From the IMG/VR virus record IMGVR_UViG_3300044799_000135, positions 1 to 31,867 of that record: a DNA stretch of 31,867 bases, one strand, 5' to 3'. Below the pieces are notes generated by a model. The model did no database searches, was not told the origin of the DNA, and saw only the letters and a list, made by a program, of their open reading frames with translations. Origin of the DNA: a virus. Position numbers and translations under genes: made by a program. Below, piece by piece: positions 14,698 through 21,542 of this stretch. Within the stretch, counting starts at the first letter, position 1; each line of letters starts with the position of its first letter.

Positions 14698-15799
14698 TCA
14701 TCGCCGCTTTTATTCTGTTTTTGTCGTAAGGAACATGACAGGTGGCAAAATTTCCTAATTGTGTCCCATGATAATCATTTGTCAATATACAATTTATTTC
14801 AGTTACAACAAGATCGTTCTGCGCGGGTTCCGTGTATTTCTGGTCATATTTCTCAAAATCGTGTTTTAGTTTTTCTTTCTGTTTTTTATCAGTTATTAAA
14901 TTCTCCAATAAATAATCTCTATACTCCCACCAATTTCCAAACATGAAAGGAAGATTTGAGGGACATCGAATACCAACGTCTTGCAGAATCCCCGCCGTGT
15001 TTATACCGGAAATTCTATTACAAACTTTATTCCATGTCTCGAATTCAATCTCTTGAAGTCGGTATAGATTAACTACTGCTGTTTCGTGGTGTAGATTTGA
15101 GACCCTCATGTTCTTAATCGGAACTCCACATTGGTACATGTAATCATAAATCGGGCAGTAGCTCCAAGAATTATCGTGTATTGCTTTCCAAACATCACCC
15201 AACCCCCAATCATAAATGGGATAAAAAGCGAAATGTTGCTGCGTTTTAGAATCAACGCTACCCCATGTAGCATCTCCATATGTAGCAGCCCCAGTAAGTC
15301 CTATCCAGCGACTTGGACTTTCATCACATCTAACCCCGCCAAGATGACAGGCTTTCTGATGTGAAAATTCAACCTCCATGAATTTTCCAAACAACGTTTT
15401 AAATCTATCAGTGCCGTATTTATTCACGTGAATACTATCGGGTTCCTTCTCGCGTATCCATTCTTTTCCCTCTTCCCAACAATAAAGCCAAGGCTCTGTG
15501 GTGCTGGTCGCGTTGAATATTTTTATGGGAATTTGCAGCCAGTATGGTTTTATGCGTGAATCTGCCATCACTGCTCGAACATAGTCAATAACCGCCTGCC
15601 ATTCTGCCTCCTGATCAATGAACATAACCCCCAATGGTAGACGGTTTTTCTCCTCCGCTACTTTAAGCGCAAGATTCATAACAACTGTGCTATCCTTGCC
15701 GCCAGAAATATTCACAATAACATTTGGGAATTCATCGAATAACCAACGTATTCTGTCGAGTGCGGCATCGAAAACATTCTGTTTCAAGTAAAATTTCAT
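14690..15799 (-). CDS. PAPS-reductase-like ATP pyrophosphatase, IbrA type
   Basis: A 369-residue protein; ATG 15799 is coupled (ATGA) to the methyltransferase stop and preceded by AAGGA. The PP-loop ISGGKDSTVV is at residues 31-40. Downstream are FIDQEAEW and KEWIREKEPDS, and the second half, with FYPIYDWGLGDVWKAI, matches the IbrA/DUF3440 arrangement. PP-loop enzymes adenylate a carbonyl or sulfate; relatives include PAPS reductase, DndC (DNA phosphorothioation) and TtcA. There is no sulfate-assimilation gene nearby, so an assimilatory role is unlikely. The codon use is AT-richer than in the capsid genes. Substrate unknown. Confidence 0.85.
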   Translation of the reverse strand: MKFYLKQNVFDAALDRIRWLFDEFPNVIVNISGGKDSTVVMNLALKVAEEKNRLPLGVMFIDQEAEWQAVIDYVRAVMADSRIKPYWLQIPIKIFNATSTTEPWLYCWEEGKEWIREKEPDSIHVNKYGTDRFKTLFGKFMEVEFSHQKACHLGGVRCDESPSRWIGLTGAATYGDATWGSVDSKTQQHFAFYPIYDWGLGDVWKAIHDNSWSYCPIYDYMYQCGVPIKNMRVSNLHHETAVVNLYRLQEIEFETWNKVCNRISGINTAGILQDVGIRCPSNLPFMFGNWWEYRDYLLENLITDKKQKEKLKHDFEKYDQKYTEPAQNDLVVTEINCILTNDYHGTQLGNFATCHVPYDKNRIKAAMNG

Positions 15800-16599
15800 T
15801 GTTTTCCTTGTACGATCCAAAAATTGCCGAACTCCGAGAGTTTCCCTGGAAGCAACAAATGATTTCCTTTATGGTGTGAGATTTCAATCCCCGATTTGAT
15901 ATAGGTAATCGGGAAATAATCGTCTTTGTAAAACATAACAAACCAGCGACCACCCTTCTTCACCATGCATGGGATTCGAGCTATTGCCTCAGGATGGATA
16001 TGATTTGCAGAACCAAAAAGAGATATGACCAAATCGACTTTCGGGCCAGCATATTCCTCAAAAAGCGTTTGAATGGTTTGAGCTTTAGGATATTTATTTT
16101 CCAAACATTTAAGCATAATCCTGGATGGATCAATTCCCACATAATCAACTAGTTGAATATAATCAAGTAAAAGACCTGTTCCACAACCAATATCGAGAAC
16201 ACTTTCAGCATGATATTGGATTAAATCAACTATGTTCTGATTGTCCTGTAAACTTTCAGGATCAGAGAACATGCCATCATAATTTTCGGCAATGTCGTCA
16301 TAACTGGAAAAAGGCGAGATATATTTCCGGTTTATCAGAATCGTGGCCGGGATTGGCGCGCCCATCGTCCAATATTTCATTCCGTTGACATTGGCTGTCG
16401 TAAATTTTCTGCCATGCCAAAATTCATTACGCCCTATTTTTCGTATCGCTTTCACCGCTCTATCGAAAAAAATATCATCATTCCATTCCCGGCGCAAAGT
16501 GTACCAATGTGGGTTTTGCGGCATGGTTTTAGCAAAAATCCAGCGTTTTGATAAAAATGCCTCTCCCAATAAATCCAAAGCATCAAAATCGAAAATCAT
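15796..16599 (-). CDS. Class I SAM-dependent methyltransferase
   Basis: A 267-residue protein coupled to both neighbours by ATGA overlaps. Residues about 30-92 form a distinct N-terminal region (HWYTLRREW, WTMGAPIPATILINR). The Rossmann methyltransferase follows: motif I VLDIGCGTG at 134-142, an acidic motif near VGIDPSR at 154-160, and a motif IV-like VDLVISLFGSANH at 188-200. There is no DPPY/NPPY signature, so it is not a classical DNA N6/N4 methylase; a small-molecule, nucleotide, base or protein substrate remains possible. The gene precedes IbrA and IbrB in one operon, which may mean that the three act in series. Confidence 0.8.
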   Translation of the reverse strand: MIFDFDALDLLGEAFLSKRWIFAKTMPQNPHWYTLRREWNDDIFFDRAVKAIRKIGRNEFWHGRKFTTANVNGMKYWTMGAPIPATILINRKYISPFSSYDDIAENYDGMFSDPESLQDNQNIVDLIQYHAESVLDIGCGTGLLLDYIQLVDYVGIDPSRIMLKCLENKYPKAQTIQTLFEEYAGPKVDLVISLFGSANHIHPEAIARIPCMVKKGGRWFVMFYKDDYFPITYIKSGIEISHHKGNHLLLPGKLSEFGNFWIVQGKQ

Positions 16600-17237
16600 T
16601 TTATGTCATCCTTATCAAGATAAAATTCTTTAGCACAATAGGGGCAAATCACCTCCAGATATTCGGAGTTTTCCTTGAAACGGTTATCTAAACGCATTTT
16701 TTCTTTCACTACATCCTCGTCCAATATTTTAGCGGTTGAAAACATTGGATTGAGATTGGGGGTGAATATTGGAGTATTTGCCATCCCCTCCAGCATCCTG
16801 CTGAATACTTTGTCCTCGTTCCGCAGTGCAATTAGCAGCGCGTTGTCCCCCGCCGCCAGCGCGGCCAGGGCATCCACATCATAATCCAAACTCTGATGTG
16901 CGCTCTCGTTATCTTCCAGCCCCAGCGCGACGGCTTCGGGGCTGCCTGGTTCGATGTCGTCTCGCACCACGTTAATAATCTGGGTGCCGCGCACGTGGAC
17001 ATTGACGATTTCTTTGAAGCCCGCTTCGACTGCGGTCTGCAAAGTTAAATTGCCAGCATACACCACCGGTGTCTTGACGTTCTTTCCAGCGGAGGCAATC
17101 GAGCGAAACGCGCCGCGCCGTTGTAAGGAGTTCTCAACCAACGCGCGTCCGCGTGCTGTGTGCCTGTTAATGTTACTCGGATCGGTAGTCGCGCCTTCCT
17201 CGATGGGAACAATTTCTACTCGTGGGGGATTGCTCAT
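16596..17237 (-). CDS. ParB-like protein with C-terminal CxxC, probable leaderless gene
   Basis: A 213-residue protein starting MSNPPRVEIVPIEEGATT. Residues about 20-135 follow the N-terminal ParB-like domain of phage ParB-methylase proteins: NINRHTARGRALVENSL, then GNLTLQTAVEAG, and INVVRDDIEPGSPEAVALGL. There is no methylase domain. A single CPYC pair is near residue 198. I used ATG 17237, not an upstream in-frame start, because a TGnTATAAT promoter ends 6 bases before this ATG and puts +1 on its A. It leads the operon with the methyltransferase, IbrA and IbrB. Confidence 0.65.
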   Translation of the reverse strand: MSNPPRVEIVPIEEGATTDPSNINRHTARGRALVENSLQRRGAFRSIASAGKNVKTPVVYAGNLTLQTAVEAGFKEIVNVHVRGTQIINVVRDDIEPGSPEAVALGLEDNESAHQSLDYDVDALAALAAGDNALLIALRNEDKVFSRMLEGMANTPIFTPNLNPMFSTAKILDEDVVKEKMRLDNRFKENSEYLEVICPYCAKEFYLDKDDIK

Positions 17238-17243
17238 GCCATA

Positions 17244-17252
17244 ATTATAGCA
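17244..17252 (-). promoter_or_regulatory. Extended -10 promoter for the ParB/MTase/IbrAB operon
   Basis: TGCTATAAT occupies 17252-17244 on the minus strand; +1 is predicted at 17237, the A of the ParB-like start codon, so the message would be leaderless. No good -35 was seen at usual spacing, consistent with an extended -10 promoter. Confidence 0.7.
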
Positions 17253-17317
17253 CTTTTTGGATAGACAAATGTCATATAAATTACAGACGAATAGCACTAC
17301 AAGCCACCCTGATAACG

Positions 17318-17326
17318 TGCTATCAT
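17318..17326 (+). promoter_or_regulatory. Extended -10 promoter for the rightward early operon
   Basis: TGCTATCAT at 17318-17326, opposite to and about 70 bases from the leftward promoter. Counting 7 bases from the hexamer puts +1 at 17333, the A of an ATG (24-codon ORF). It resembles the leftward sequence TGCTATAAT, so both may answer to the same polymerase or regulator. Confidence 0.55.
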
Positions 17327-17332
17327 GTAACC

Positions 17333-17407
17333 ATGGTACAGGGTAGCGCGAGGAACCCAAGAGCGGCTACCGACCGACCGGAGGACGAGACCCCCGCACG
17401 AGCATAA
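17333..17407 (+). CDS. Possible leaderless 24-aa peptide of the early leader
   Basis: ATG at the predicted +1; 24 codons (MVQGSARNPRAATDRPED at the start) then TAA. Hydrophilic and rich in Arg, Ala and Asp/Glu. No family. It may be a leader peptide for the structured leader that follows rather than a functional protein. Confidence 0.3.
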   Translation: MVQGSARNPRAATDRPEDETPARA

Positions 17408-17572
17408 CGAAAGCAGGCGGACGGCACACCCCAGGCAACGGCAGAGAAACCACCAGGCGACACGGCGCGGAAACGGCGTACATGGACTGGGGCGAATGGA
17501 ACTCGAAACACGCGGAGATTACCCCGCGTGTCGCCAGATAAACCGGTCTGGCCTGAATGAGAGGAGAAAATG
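17408..17572 (+). other. Structured early-operon leader
   Basis: No convincing gene is present between the leaderless peptide and the gene at 17573. GGCGACA at 17456-17462 pairs with TGTCGCC at 17530-17536; inside it ACACGCGG (17508-17515) pairs with CCGCGTGT (17524-17531), partly competing for the same bases. Upstream, GGTAGC at 17342-17347 can pair with GCTACC at 17366-17371. The base composition is G/A-rich and purine-spaced. It may be a leader controlling translation or attenuation, though no U-tract follows any stem. A 19-codon ORF at 17482-17541 lacks a binding site. Confidence 0.4.
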
Positions 17573-17911
17573 ATGAACGCAAACCAGATCAAACAACTTG
17601 AAAAAATCGGAAGCGACTGGAAAAAGAACGAGATGCACCGTATTTACATCAACGATATCGCCGAACTCTACGGGATGCACCCTACCTACTCTCAACTCAA
17701 CAGTATACAGATCAGCAACACCAAAGCCGGGAGAATCCGGGTGACATGCGCAGAGATGAAACTTTGGTACGATTTTTCCGACGATAAATTCCACTGCAAA
17801 ACCGATGTAGCAGCCAGCATTGATGAAATTTTTCAGGTAGTGGTTGCAAAAATCTACAAAAGCCTAATAGAAGATGTTTCAATATCGTCGAAGACTACCA
17901 ATGCTATCTAG
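17573..17911 (+). CDS. Unknown early protein, 112 aa
   Basis: Behind GAGAGGAGA, with two adjacent ATGs; the second (17573) has better spacing. Starts MNANQIKQLEKIGSDWKKN. It has a basic, amphipathic N-terminus, then MKLWYDFSDDKFHCKTD in the middle. The layout could be a small nucleic-acid-binding or regulatory protein, but I recognise no domain. It is the first gene of the rightward run after the structured leader. Confidence 0.6.
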   Translation: MNANQIKQLEKIGSDWKKNEMHRIYINDIAELYGMHPTYSQLNSIQISNTKAGRIRVTCAEMKLWYDFSDDKFHCKTDVAASIDEIFQVVVAKIYKSLIEDVSISSKTTNAI

Positions 17912-18013
17912 CCGGTTAGAGTCCGGCAGACCTGGACAACCACGCCAAACAGGATGCACGTAACAGACCTGGCTGATCCTGTGTGAACGTGAAACTGACT
18001 GGAGGATGAAACC
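17911..18013 (+). promoter_or_regulatory. Intergenic hairpins with repeated CAGACCTGG
   Basis: GCCGG (17911-17915) pairs with CCGGC (17923-17927). ACAGGAT (17949-17955) pairs with ATCCTGT (17976-17982). CAGACCTGG occurs at 17927-17935 and again at 17964-17972. No gene seen. It probably acts in mRNA processing or stability before the gene at 18014. Confidence 0.4.
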
Positions 18014-18220
18014 ATGAAATCACCCGAAAAAATGACGTTGGAGGAACGCAAGGCAACACTTATCGCCTTGCAGTTGTCAACGCCAGAAATCCTGGACCAC
18101 CTTATTCAGATACACCGCGACGCCCTGGCGCACACAAAGCCAGACAATGTAACACGATTCTGGCAAACCGTCCTGACCGATTTGCTTGACCTACGTAATC
18201 ACTACCGCGCCGGAGGATAA
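18014..18220 (+). CDS. Unknown small protein, 68 aa
   Basis: Starts MKSPEKMTLEERKATLIALQ behind TGGAGGATGAAACC. Mainly helical. The same GGAGGAT.A.ACC leader comes before the next two genes (18225 and 18435), suggesting duplicated initiation modules. No family recognised. Confidence 0.6.
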   Translation: MKSPEKMTLEERKATLIALQLSTPEILDHLIQIHRDALAHTKPDNVTRFWQTVLTDLLDLRNHYRAGG

Positions 18221-18224
18221 GACC

Positions 18225-18419
18225 ATGAACTGCAAAAAGCCGAATTGCGATATGCCAGCCTGTCAAACAATAAGAGGTTGGCATGTATGCCAGCCCCACG
18301 CACGTTGGGCACAGGCTCAACCTGTGAAAATCACCCCCGCCAAAACCGCCACCCCCCGACACTTAGACAGCGGCGAGGCATGGACGGAATGGTACGCTAG
18401 GCACCCGGAAACGGATTAA
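18225..18419 (+). CDS. Small Cys/His metal-binding protein, 64 aa
   Basis: ATG 18225 behind GGAGGATAAGACC; an upstream in-frame ATG at 18186 lies inside the previous gene and is not used. MNCKKPNCDMPACQ then GWHVCQPHARW gives Cys/His ligands spaced like a zinc finger (C-x4-C-x4-C ... C-x2-H). Early-gene context favours a DNA- or protein-binding role. Confidence 0.6.
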   Translation: MNCKKPNCDMPACQTIRGWHVCQPHARWAQAQPVKITPAKTATPRHLDSGEAWTEWYARHPETD

Positions 18420-18434
18420 CTGGAGGATGAGACC

Positions 18435-18614
18435 ATGAAGAAAACATATAATTACTCGGAACGGTCAAAACTATACTTCATCACATGTCCGGCTTGTCGT
18501 CATCACTGGACATCAACAATACAAAGCGACCGCTGCCCGGAATGCCATCAGTCAATCCAGCTTACACTAAAGTTGGCTAAACTTTCCCGAGAACTTAACC
18601 GAGATCTCAAATGA
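18435..18614 (+). CDS. Zinc-ribbon protein, 59 aa
   Basis: Behind GGAGGATGAGACC; starts MKKTYNYSERSKLYFITCPA. CPACRHHW and CPECHQSI give a CxxC ... CxxC zinc ribbon around residues 18-37, followed by a basic helix (LKLAKLSRELNRDLK). Such small zinc ribbons often act as transcription or host-takeover factors. The TGA overlaps the next ATG (ATGA). Confidence 0.65.
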   Translation: MKKTYNYSERSKLYFITCPACRHHWTSTIQSDRCPECHQSIQLTLKLAKLSRELNRDLK

Positions 18615-18838
18615 ACGCAAAAGAAGCTAGAAAACTTGCAATGAAAGCACTCGCAGAAGTAATCGTGGGCTCACCGATTATCGTTTCCGGACCAGTCACT
18701 GTCGCAGACGCCACCGCTCTATTCAAGAATACCGATGGCACTTGGTCGGTGTGCGATAATGGCGAAGAGATTGTCTGCCACACAGAATACGAGACTGTCA
18801 GGATCATCACAGAGAATCTATATCATCCCTACCGCTAG
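18611..18838 (+). CDS. Unknown small protein, 75 aa
   Basis: Starts MNAKEARKLAMKALAEVIVG with an ATGA overlap from the zinc-ribbon gene. N-terminal helix then beta strands (SPIIVSGPVTVADATALF). No family recognised. Its stop is followed by the sequence TAGCATCCCCGCC, which is repeated after the gene at 18909-19178. Confidence 0.55.
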   Translation: MNAKEARKLAMKALAEVIVGSPIIVSGPVTVADATALFKNTDGTWSVCDNGEEIVCHTEYETVRIITENLYHPYR

Positions 18839-18908
18839 CATCCCCGCCCGCGAAGGCAAAGACGGGCAACGCGAAGGATAGCGAACTCAACCATGAAAGG
18901 AGAAAAAA

Positions 18909-19178
18909 ATGACCACCTACGACACAACCAAAACCAGCACATATGAGATCGAGGCCGACATCGTTGAGGGCGCGATCGCTCACGGCACCTCGTCTGAGGA
19001 AATTCTCGCATCGTGCGAGAACAACCCAGATGTCGCCGCGAAAGCGATCGTTGAGTTCTACGAAACCGAGGGGGCGGATGCAGAGTTTCTCGACGAGGAC
19101 GGCGACGACCTGCCGATTTGCCGATACGCACTCGCGTACTTTGAGCGCCTAGCGAAAACACTAGCCGCAACCGCGTAG
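18909..19178 (+). CDS. Acidic small protein, 89 aa
   Basis: Starts MTTYDTTKTSTYEIEADIVE behind AAAGGAG. Strongly acidic in the second half (ETEGADAEFLDEDGDDLP). Acidic phage early proteins sometimes mimic DNA or bind host factors, but nothing here proves it. Flanked by two copies of TAGCATCCCCGCC at the neighbouring stop codons. Confidence 0.55.
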   Translation: MTTYDTTKTSTYEIEADIVEGAIAHGTSSEEILASCENNPDVAAKAIVEFYETEGADAEFLDEDGDDLPICRYALAYFERLAKTLAATA

Positions 19179-19261
19179 CATCCCCGCCGGTTATACTGCC
19201 TCCGACTCAACTCATGTTGGAGGCAGGCTAAAATCAAACTTATGTTGGAAGGAATCTACCC
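19179..19261 (+). promoter_or_regulatory. Intergenic hairpin with weak promoter-like sequence
   Basis: TATACT at 19192-19197 is a possible -10 without a TG extension. TGCCTCC (19198-19204) pairs with GGAGGCA (19220-19226). The phrase ATGTTGGA occurs on both sides of the arm (19215 and 19243 regions), one being just before the ribosome binding site of the gene at 19262. Weak. Confidence 0.3.
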
Positions 19262-19570
19262 ATGAATACAGAATTTAGCGAATTCGACGAACAAGCCACA
19301 AGCAAGAAACAAGCGCTCGTCAACTATTGGCACGCGTACGCGCAGTACATCGCGGGCCTTGAAACATGGGGCGTTGTAGACGGTTACGAATCCGCCGCTC
19401 GAAACGCCGGAGCCACTGAGGTAGATTTAGACACTAAAACCGTTCGCCGGATGGTAGAAACGGCCATAGAACGGGGCGGCTCATGCTGGAGCGGCAGTAA
19501 AGGCGGCTTTTACTCCTGCCCTGCTGGTATATCCCCGCAAGTCAGCGCCATCAGGTTTTACCCCGATTGA
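19262..19570 (+). CDS. Unknown early protein, 102 aa
   Basis: Starts MNTEFSEFDEQATSKKQALV; GGAAGG is eight bases upstream. It carries ANYWHAYAQYIAG-like aromatic helix content near the N-terminus and CW.GSKGGFYSCPAG near the C-terminus. I recognise no domain. It lies in the same operon as the small helical proteins that follow. Confidence 0.6.
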   Translation: MNTEFSEFDEQATSKKQALVNYWHAYAQYIAGLETWGVVDGYESAARNAGATEVDLDTKTVRRMVETAIERGGSCWSGSKGGFYSCPAGISPQVSAIRFYPD

Positions 19571-19585
19571 AAGGAGAATAACTCC

Positions 19586-19960
19586 ATGAGAACCATAACT
19601 GTAAAAGATTTGCCCTGCCCACCTTGTGTTGCCTACCTGAATGAAATCGGCGCAAGGTTGCCCAACGAGGCCACCGACCGCATCAAGGAGAATAACCCCA
19701 TGACCCTACCCTATCCCACCCCAAATGCTTGCCCCCGTTGCGGAGAACCGAAATTCCCCGCCGCGCCCGTATGCCACCAGTGTCTACAAGACGACCTGGC
19801 AGATGAACAGAAGATTAACGCTGACCTGCTGGCCGCGCTGGAAGAAATAGCAAAAGGCGAAGGTCCCTATAGCCTTGACCAATTGACCCATGCCGAGAAC
19901 GTAATCGCGAATATGGTAAACATTGCCAATGCCGCGATTGCCAAAGTGAAGAAAGGATAG
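19586..19960 (+). CDS. Cys-rich helical protein with a second in-frame start
   Basis: A 124-codon frame starting MRTITVKDLPCPPCVAYLNE behind GAAAGGAGAATAACTCC. At 19700 an in-frame ATG (MTLPYPTPNACPRCGEPKF) is preceded by an almost identical AAGGAGAATAACCCC. The domain after 19700 has CPRCGEPKFPAAPVCHQC (zinc-ribbon-like) and a coiled-coil tail (INADLLAALEEIA). Either two products are made, or a 38-codon gene has fused with its neighbour by loss of a stop. The second half resembles the tandem helical proteins downstream. Confidence 0.55.
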   Translation: MRTITVKDLPCPPCVAYLNEIGARLPNEATDRIKENNPMTLPYPTPNACPRCGEPKFPAAPVCHQCLQDDLADEQKINADLLAALEEIAKGEGPYSLDQLTHAENVIANMVNIANAAIAKVKKG

Positions 19961-19964
19961 CCCC

Positions 19965-20312
19965 ATGAACTGCCCCAATTGTGAACACCCAATCGAAAAA
20001 CACAAAGAGAATATGGGATGTACGGTTCTGCTTCCGTTTCATGTTGCCGGAAAGTTTTGCACTTGCCTTTTCTCTCCGAAGGACATAGAGGCGGGACAAA
20101 TGGAAAACGAAACATTAGCGCAAAATCTAAAAGAACAATGGATGGTGCTGATAGAGTGCCAGATCAAAATCGCCAACCTGCTGACCGCACTGGAAAATCT
20201 ATTAGCGCATCACGAAAAATACCCCGACCACGAATATGGGAAGTTACACAAATGCGAACGCCCAGAAGCAAAAGCCGCCCGCAAAATTATCGCAGAATTG
20301 GAGAAACCATGA
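19965..20312 (+). CDS. Cys-rich coiled-coil protein, 115 aa
   Basis: Starts MNCPNCEHPIEKHKENMG behind AAAGGATAG. CPNC ... C ... CTC gives metal ligands in the first 35 residues, then a coiled coil (NLTALENLLAHHEK) and EAKAARKIIAELEKP. The same LLTALE phrase recurs in the next gene. It overlaps the next gene by ATGA. Probably a member of a small phage family with a zinc module and a helical arm. Confidence 0.55.
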   Translation: MNCPNCEHPIEKHKENMGCTVLLPFHVAGKFCTCLFSPKDIEAGQMENETLAQNLKEQWMVLIECQIKIANLLTALENLLAHHEKYPDHEYGKLHKCERPEAKAARKIIAELEKP

Positions 20313-20533
20313 CCCGTACAGAAGAAGACGAGAAACTGATTCGCACGCTGGATGAAAGTGAGGCCAGACTCAAGGCACAGAACATCAGACTACTGACCGC
20401 GCTGGAAATGGCCGAACGCCACATATCCGCCCTTCTGGTTATCGCGGACCCTGGCAACACTCGCTATATCGCTACTCGCCGGACACTTCGGCGGATCTGG
20501 GCTATGATTGCCAAAGCAAAGGAACAACCATGA
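20309..20533 (+). CDS. Small helical protein, 74 aa
   Basis: Starts MTRTEEDEKLIRTLDESEAR behind GGAGAAACC. Helical throughout, with RLLTALEMAERHISALL as a heptad-like core. Overlaps both neighbours by four bases. Resembles the preceding protein in its coiled-coil core. No function known. Confidence 0.55.
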   Translation: MTRTEEDEKLIRTLDESEARLKAQNIRLLTALEMAERHISALLVIADPGNTRYIATRRTLRRIWAMIAKAKEQP

Positions 20534-20748
20534 CCTACGCCACTCCTAAGAACCTGGCTTATCCGCTCAAGTCACATCCGGGCATTTCCGGGCCCAAGCC
20601 CAAACCGCTGGAACTGCGCTCCCCGAATCTCCCCTATATGATTCGCATACCCCCGTCCGTGGAGGCTGCCATCCGAATTTATGGTGACGGCAGTCTGAGC
20701 CACGGAATCGTGATCATGTATGAGTATTGCGTGCGAACCAATCCGTGA
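20530..20748 (+). CDS. Unknown small protein, 72 aa, last gene of the rightward block
   Basis: Starts MTYATPKNLAYPLKSHPG; start coupled by ATGA. Pro-rich N-terminus, then IRIPPSVEAAIRIYGDGSLS, which looks like a ribbon-helix-helix-like or short DNA-binding segment without certainty. A strong terminator follows. Confidence 0.5.
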   Translation: MTYATPKNLAYPLKSHPGISGPKPKPLELRSPNLPYMIRIPPSVEAAIRIYGDGSLSHGIVIMYEYCVRTNP

Positions 20749-20764
20749 ACAAACTATCCCCATG

Positions 20765-20790
20765 AGCCGCCTGATGCAGGCGGCTTTTTT
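20765..20790 (+). terminator. Intrinsic terminator of the first rightward early block
   Basis: AGCCGCCT (20765-20772) pairs with AGGCGGCT (20778-20785) around a 5-base loop, followed by TTTTTT. No U-tract appears on the minus strand, so it serves the plus strand mainly. It separates the rightward operon from the convergent minus-strand operon ending at 20800. Confidence 0.9.
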
Positions 20791-20799
20791 ATTACCAAC

Positions 20800-20988
20800 T
20801 CATGTTTGATTTTCTTTCCCAATTCGCTTTGCTATATCTACCCGCCTTTTGTGTGCGCATTCGTAGCAGAGTCCTACTAATGTGCCATCTTCGAGCAGCA
20901 GGTATTCTTCTATCGGCTCCCATTCATGGCAATCGTTACAAAAAACGACTTTGGGCCGCGCGGGAAAATCAAAATCGGTTTGTGTCAT
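20800..20988 (-). CDS. Zinc-ribbon protein, 62 aa
   Basis: Starts MTQTDFDFPARPKVVFCNDC behind GGAGAG. CNDC ... CYEC is a CxxC-x(n)-CxxC zinc ribbon; the tail is basic (KRRVDIAKRIGK). Last gene of the minus-strand operon 23422-20800. Likely a DNA or nucleoprotein binding partner of the nuclease/methylase genes before it, but this is only context. Confidence 0.6.
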   Translation of the reverse strand: MTQTDFDFPARPKVVFCNDCHEWEPIEEYLLLEDGTLVGLCYECAHKRRVDIAKRIGKENQT

Positions 20989-21017
20989 ATCATCTCTCCG
21001 GTCAATCATTCAGCGCG

Positions 21018-21542
21018 TCAGGGCCACTTTATTTTATGGACGGATAGAATAGAACCCAAAACATCCGCAATGGGTACTATCCTGCATTCTGTATGGTTTA
21101 TCTGCGCGGTAACAGTTTTGGTGTATTTCTCGAAACGATTGTTCTCGAAAAACCACTTTTGCAAAGCGGAAAAAGGAATGGCATATCCAATAATGTCTGT
21201 GCCGTTTTCTTGAACAAAACAGTAAAACAGAAGATCGCATTTCGCGGTATACATCCATCCCTGCCGCTCCCGGCCAGGAACTGTACACGACCAGGTTTCC
21301 AAAGCGAATGCGGTATACGGATAACCAGGCCAGCGGATTATCTTTTCTTCTATCGCCAGAATTGAATTTCCCGACTTCTGTAAGATCGTATCAACCGCTA
21401 GTTCCTTCTGCAAAATGTCCGCCAATTTTCCTTTATCTGCAAAAACAAACCTGCCCTCGCATCCTGCTTTTTGATAGAGAGGTTTTAAAATTCGTTCCCG
21501 AATTCCTTTTTGCCAGCGATCATCAATAAAAAATTCACTCAT
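21018..21542 (-). CDS. Probable PD-(D/E)XK nuclease, 174 aa
   Basis: Starts MSEFFIDDRWQKGIRERILK. A PD-(D/E)XK-style core is suggested: Asp 51 in VDTILQKSG and Glu 65/66-x-Lys in AIEEKIIRW (residues 63-71), followed by ALETWSC and by MYTAKCDLLFYCFV, the usual hydrophobic strands. The gene overlaps the MT-A70 methylase stop/start by ATGA. This reads like a compact restriction-modification-like or nuclease-guard pair in which the methylase protects and the nuclease cuts, but no specificity domain is visible. AT-richer than the methylase. Confidence 0.55.
   Translation of the reverse strand: MSEFFIDDRWQKGIRERILKPLYQKAGCEGRFVFADKGKLADILQKELAVDTILQKSGNSILAIEEKIIRWPGYPYTAFALETWSCTVPGRERQGWMYTAKCDLLFYCFVQENGTDIIGYAIPFSALQKWFFENNRFEKYTKTVTAQINHTECRIVPIADVLGSILSVHKIKWP

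Noticed and set aside
14690-15799. Assimilatory sulfate (PAPS) reductase
   Set aside because: The PP-loop is present but the neighbours are ParB-like and phage packaging genes, not sulfur assimilation; IbrA-type layout fits better.
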